Below, piece by piece: positions 22,009-23,913 of a stretch of DNA of 23,913 nucleotides. Below the pieces are notes generated by a model. That model was not told where the DNA came from. It saw only the letters and a list, made by a program, of their open reading frames with translations, and made no database searches. Source of the DNA: CAZQQN01 sp964549595 (lineage in GTDB: Bacteria; Bacteroidota; Bacteroidia; CAILMK01; CAYYUA01); the NCBI GenBank assembly GCA_964549595.1, contig CAZJWK010000031.1, positions 1 through 23,913 of the forward strand, in the 5' to 3' direction. The position numbers and the translations under genes were made by a program. How positions within the stretch are numbered: position 1 is the first letter of the stretch; every line of letters begins with the position of its first letter.

Positions 22009-22818
22009 ATGTCCAATATGCTCAAAGCCCTGACCATTGCTGGTTCAGATAGCGGAGGTGGCGCTGGTATTCAAGCCGATTTAAAAACTTTCTCGGCTTT
22101 AGGGTGTTACGGCACGAGTGCCATTACAGCCTTAACAGCACAGAATACAAAAGGCGTTAATGGTATTTATGGAATCGATCCTGCTTTCATAGAAAAGCAG
22201 ATTGATGCGGTGCTTGAAGACATTGGAGCAGATGCCATAAAAATCGGGATGCTACATTCTCCGGAGGTAATCCAAACAGTGACCGAGTCATTAAAGAAAT
22301 TTGATTGGGGAACAATGATACTGGATCCGGTTATGGTGGCTAAGAGCGGTGATCGGTTGCTTCAGGAAGATGCCATAGAAAGCTTAAAAGAACAACTATT
22401 ACCCCAAGCCACCTTAATCACACCCAATTTACCGGAAGCCGAAGTGTTGATTGGTAAGGAGATAAAGGATTTTGAGGCGATGAAAAGGCATATTTCAGAA
22501 TTAACGAAGTTAGGGCCTGAAGCGGTTCTTTTGAAAGGCGGGCATCTGGCAGGAGACGCCAGTCCTGATCTGCTTTACGTAAAGGCTTCTGGTAAAATGA
22601 TTGAAATGGCCGGGGAAAAAATTGATACCCCGAATACCCATGGAACAGGTTGCACTTTGTCATCAGCCATTGCCTCCTTTTGTGCAAGAGGTTTTACTTT
22701 AGAGGAAGCCTGTCGGAAGGCCAAAAGGTATATGAATGAAGCTTTGAAAGTGGGAGCACAGTTAAAAATAGGAGAGGGGAAAGGTCCTGTTCACCATTTC
22801 CACCAATGGTGGGATTGA
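22009..22818 (+). CDS. thiD: Bifunctional HMP kinase / HMP-phosphate kinase
   Basis: 269 residues, normal. Phosphorylates hydroxymethylpyrimidine twice to HMP-PP, the pyrimidine substrate of ThiE. Ribokinase-like fold with the family start ALTIAGSDSGGGAGIQADLK, the substrate-lid segment GTSAITALTAQNT, AIKIGMLHS, DPVMVAKSGDRLL, LITPNLPEAEVL, VLLKGGH, and the anion-hole/catalytic motif THGTGCTLSSAIAS near residues 210-223. ATG 22009 is used; a second Met three codons later is also possible. Divergent from thiS and followed by tenA, with which it forms an operon. Confidence 0.95.
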   Translation: MSNMLKALTIAGSDSGGGAGIQADLKTFSALGCYGTSAITALTAQNTKGVNGIYGIDPAFIEKQIDAVLEDIGADAIKIGMLHSPEVIQTVTESLKKFDWGTMILDPVMVAKSGDRLLQEDAIESLKEQLLPQATLITPNLPEAEVLIGKEIKDFEAMKRHISELTKLGPEAVLLKGGHLAGDASPDLLYVKASGKMIEMAGEKIDTPNTHGTGCTLSSAIASFCARGFTLEEACRKAKRYMNEALKVGAQLKIGEGKGPVHHFHQWWD

Positions 22819-22853
22819 TTGAATCAAGAAAATTTAGCAAAATAACCCAATCC

Positions 22854-23504
22854 ATGAAGTTTACTGAAAAGTTGTGGGAAACCATTAAGCCGGTTTACAG
22901 CGAAATATTGAACCATCCCTTTAACCAAAAATTGATGACGGGTACCCTGGACAAAGCCCCTTTTCAATTTTACATAAGACAAGATTCCCTTTATCTGCAT
23001 GATTTCGGGAGGGCTTTGGCCATGATGGCTGCCCGTTCGTTGGAGGCGGAGAAATTGCAGCAATTTGCCAAGTTTGCTGAAGGAGCTGTTGTGGTCGAAA
23101 AGGCCTTGCATGAACAGTATTTCCGGGAATTTGAAATCCCTGAAGCCGGCTTCAAATCTCCCACTTGCTTACATTACACAAGTTTCCTTTTAGCCAAAAC
23201 GGCTTACGAGGAATATGAAACCGGTATGGCCGCTTTATTGCCCTGTTTTTGGGTTTACCGGGAAGTTGGCCATTACATTTACCAAAATGCCGGCTCAGAT
23301 AATCCTTACCAGGCTTGGATTGACACTTATTCGGGAGAAGAATTCAGTGAATTGGTTGATAAAGCGTTGGTCATTACGGATGAAATAGCAGCGGATACAT
23401 CTTCCGGCACCCGTAATAAAATGGAAGAAGCTTTTGTCTACTCCACCCGGTTAGAATGGATGTTCTGGGATAGTGCTTACCGGATGGAATCATGGCCTGT
23501 TTGA
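22854..23504 (+). CDS. tenA: Aminopyrimidine aminohydrolase / thiaminase II TenA (cysteine-type)
   Basis: 216 residues. TenA hydrolyses aminomethyl-pyrimidine from degraded thiamin to HMP, a salvage reaction. Catalytic cysteine Cys131 in LLPCFWVYREVG marks the TenA_C subgroup; Asp44 (IRQDSLYL) and Glu201 in TRLEWMFWD correspond to other active-site residues. ATG 22854 is chosen over 22806 because MKFTEKLWE is a typical TenA N-terminus and the longer version would overlap thiD by 13 bases. The salvage product HMP is the substrate of the neighbouring ThiD. A 7-bp AT-rich inverted repeat (23505-23521) follows the stop but has no T run. Confidence 0.93.
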   Translation: MKFTEKLWETIKPVYSEILNHPFNQKLMTGTLDKAPFQFYIRQDSLYLHDFGRALAMMAARSLEAEKLQQFAKFAEGAVVVEKALHEQYFREFEIPEAGFKSPTCLHYTSFLLAKTAYEEYETGMAALLPCFWVYREVGHYIYQNAGSDNPYQAWIDTYSGEEFSELVDKALVITDEIAADTSSGTRNKMEEAFVYSTRLEWMFWDSAYRMESWPV

Positions 23505-23553
23505 TTCTTAAAGATTAAGAAGGTTGATCAGTGGGAGAATAGCGATTTTGCTT

Positions 23554-23561
23554 TATTTTTG
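23554..23561 (+). promoter_or_regulatory. -7 element before the M20 peptidase gene
   Basis: TATTTTTG, an exact TAnnTTTG, ending six bases before ATG 23567. Start of transcription would fall at or next to the ATG, implying a leaderless or nearly leaderless message. No TTG lies at the normal -33 spacing. Confidence 0.35.
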
Positions 23562-23566
23562 AAGGC

Positions 23567-23913
23567 ATGGTTTTATGGTTTGCGCTTTTGGGAGTATTGG
23601 CTTTAATTATCCTGGTGGTTGTATTCAGGTTTTTTACTTATGGAGATAGGCAAGCAGGTGGTAACCCGGTTTTATCCCTGGGAAATTCTGAAAAAATATA
23701 CGATCATTTAGCACAAGCCCTTACTTTCCCCACCATTTCTTATGATGACCCCGAAAAAGCATCTGAGGAACCTTTCCAGGCTTTTCAGCAGTGGTTAGGG
23801 GAAGCTTACCCGGAAGTGCATAAGCAAACCCGTCAGGAAACAATCAACGGTCACGGGTTACTTTATTGCTGGGAAAGTGCCAGCCCTGAAGATTCGCCCA
23901 TTGTGCTCCTGGC
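23567..23913 (+). CDS. M20-family metallopeptidase, 5' part only (cut by window end)
   Basis: 115 complete codons are visible and the frame runs off the right edge. N-terminal hydrophobic anchor (MVLWFALLGVLALIILVVVF), then LAQALTFPTISYDDPEKASE, FQAFQQWLGEAYPEVHKQT, INGHGLLYCWES and SPIVLL. This succession matches the start of the carboxypeptidase S-like M20 zinc peptidases, where the first metal motif (H-x-D) should follow directly outside the window. Probably a membrane-anchored dipeptidase/carboxypeptidase facing the periplasm. ATG 23567 has a consensus -7 element immediately upstream, so the start could be leaderless. It is 62 bp after tenA, probably not functionally linked. Confidence 0.8.
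   Translation, partial: MVLWFALLGVLALIILVVVFRFFTYGDRQAGGNPVLSLGNSEKIYDHLAQALTFPTISYDDPEKASEEPFQAFQQWLGEAYPEVHKQTRQETINGHGLLYCWESASPEDSPIVLL

Noticed and set aside
1..23913. CRISPR array, tRNA or rRNA genes, phage or defence genes
   Set aside because: No regularly spaced repeats, no tRNA cloverleaf or rRNA sequence noticed by eye, and no integrase, toxin-antitoxin or restriction gene among the open frames.

Overview
The window looks like a chromosomal segment of a Bacteroidota bacterium, most likely Cytophagales (Cyclobacteriaceae-like; the family is inference). Three things support this. Several genes are preceded by the Bacteroidota promoter signature (TTG or TTTG, about 19-20 bp, then TAnnTTTG) and mostly lack strong Shine-Dalgarno sites. 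Several gene types are typical of the phylum: DUF4294, a PorT-like barrel, a large TPR protein paired with an outer-membrane barrel, and a LuxC-like acyl-CoA reductase next to a small ferredoxin. The DNA is AT-rich with compact gene packing.

Layout. 1-247: non-coding leader with a 10-bp tandem array and a promoter. 248-1936: paaN-type aldehyde dehydrogenase, ending at a bidirectional terminator shared with a convergent Nudix gene (1979-2449, minus). 2585-5766: an unknown small protein, then rsfS and ftsH on the plus strand. 5763-6530: an NlpC/P60 (C40) peptidase converging on ftsH with overlapping stop codons. 6607-8082: a divergent ferredoxin / acyl-CoA reductase pair. 8083-9095: about 1 kb without a convincing gene, holding two related MITE-like elements and decayed sequence. 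9096-12232: a PorT-like barrel and an arginase on minus, divergent from an arginine decarboxylase on plus. 12312-12680: a small, highly acidic protein with its own promoter and terminator. 12741-20142 (minus): DUF4294 protein, outer-membrane barrel translationally overlapping a 1026-residue TPR protein, and an SLC13-type transporter with TrkA-C domains. 20264-23504: a divergent thiamin cluster, with thiE, a TenI-like gene and thiS on minus, and thiD and tenA on plus. The right edge cuts an M20-family metallopeptidase.

How genes work together. Thiamin genes cover sulfur carriage (ThiS), thiazole tautomerisation (TenI-like), pyrimidine phosphorylation (ThiD), coupling (ThiE) and salvage (TenA); thiC, thiG, thiH and thiF are not in the window. 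Arginase and arginine decarboxylase share a 51-bp divergent region and both consume arginine, a branch point toward ornithine or agmatine/polyamines. RsfS and FtsH form a ribosome/protein quality-control pair. The TPR/barrel pair is probably a cell-envelope unit of unknown function.

No clearly new defence or mobile system is visible. The best candidates for unexplained biology are the paired MITEs in 8279-8948, the structured thiS-thiD intergenic region with repeated AGCCAAT and no recognisable TPP riboswitch, the 10-bp array upstream of paaN, and the TPR/barrel pair.
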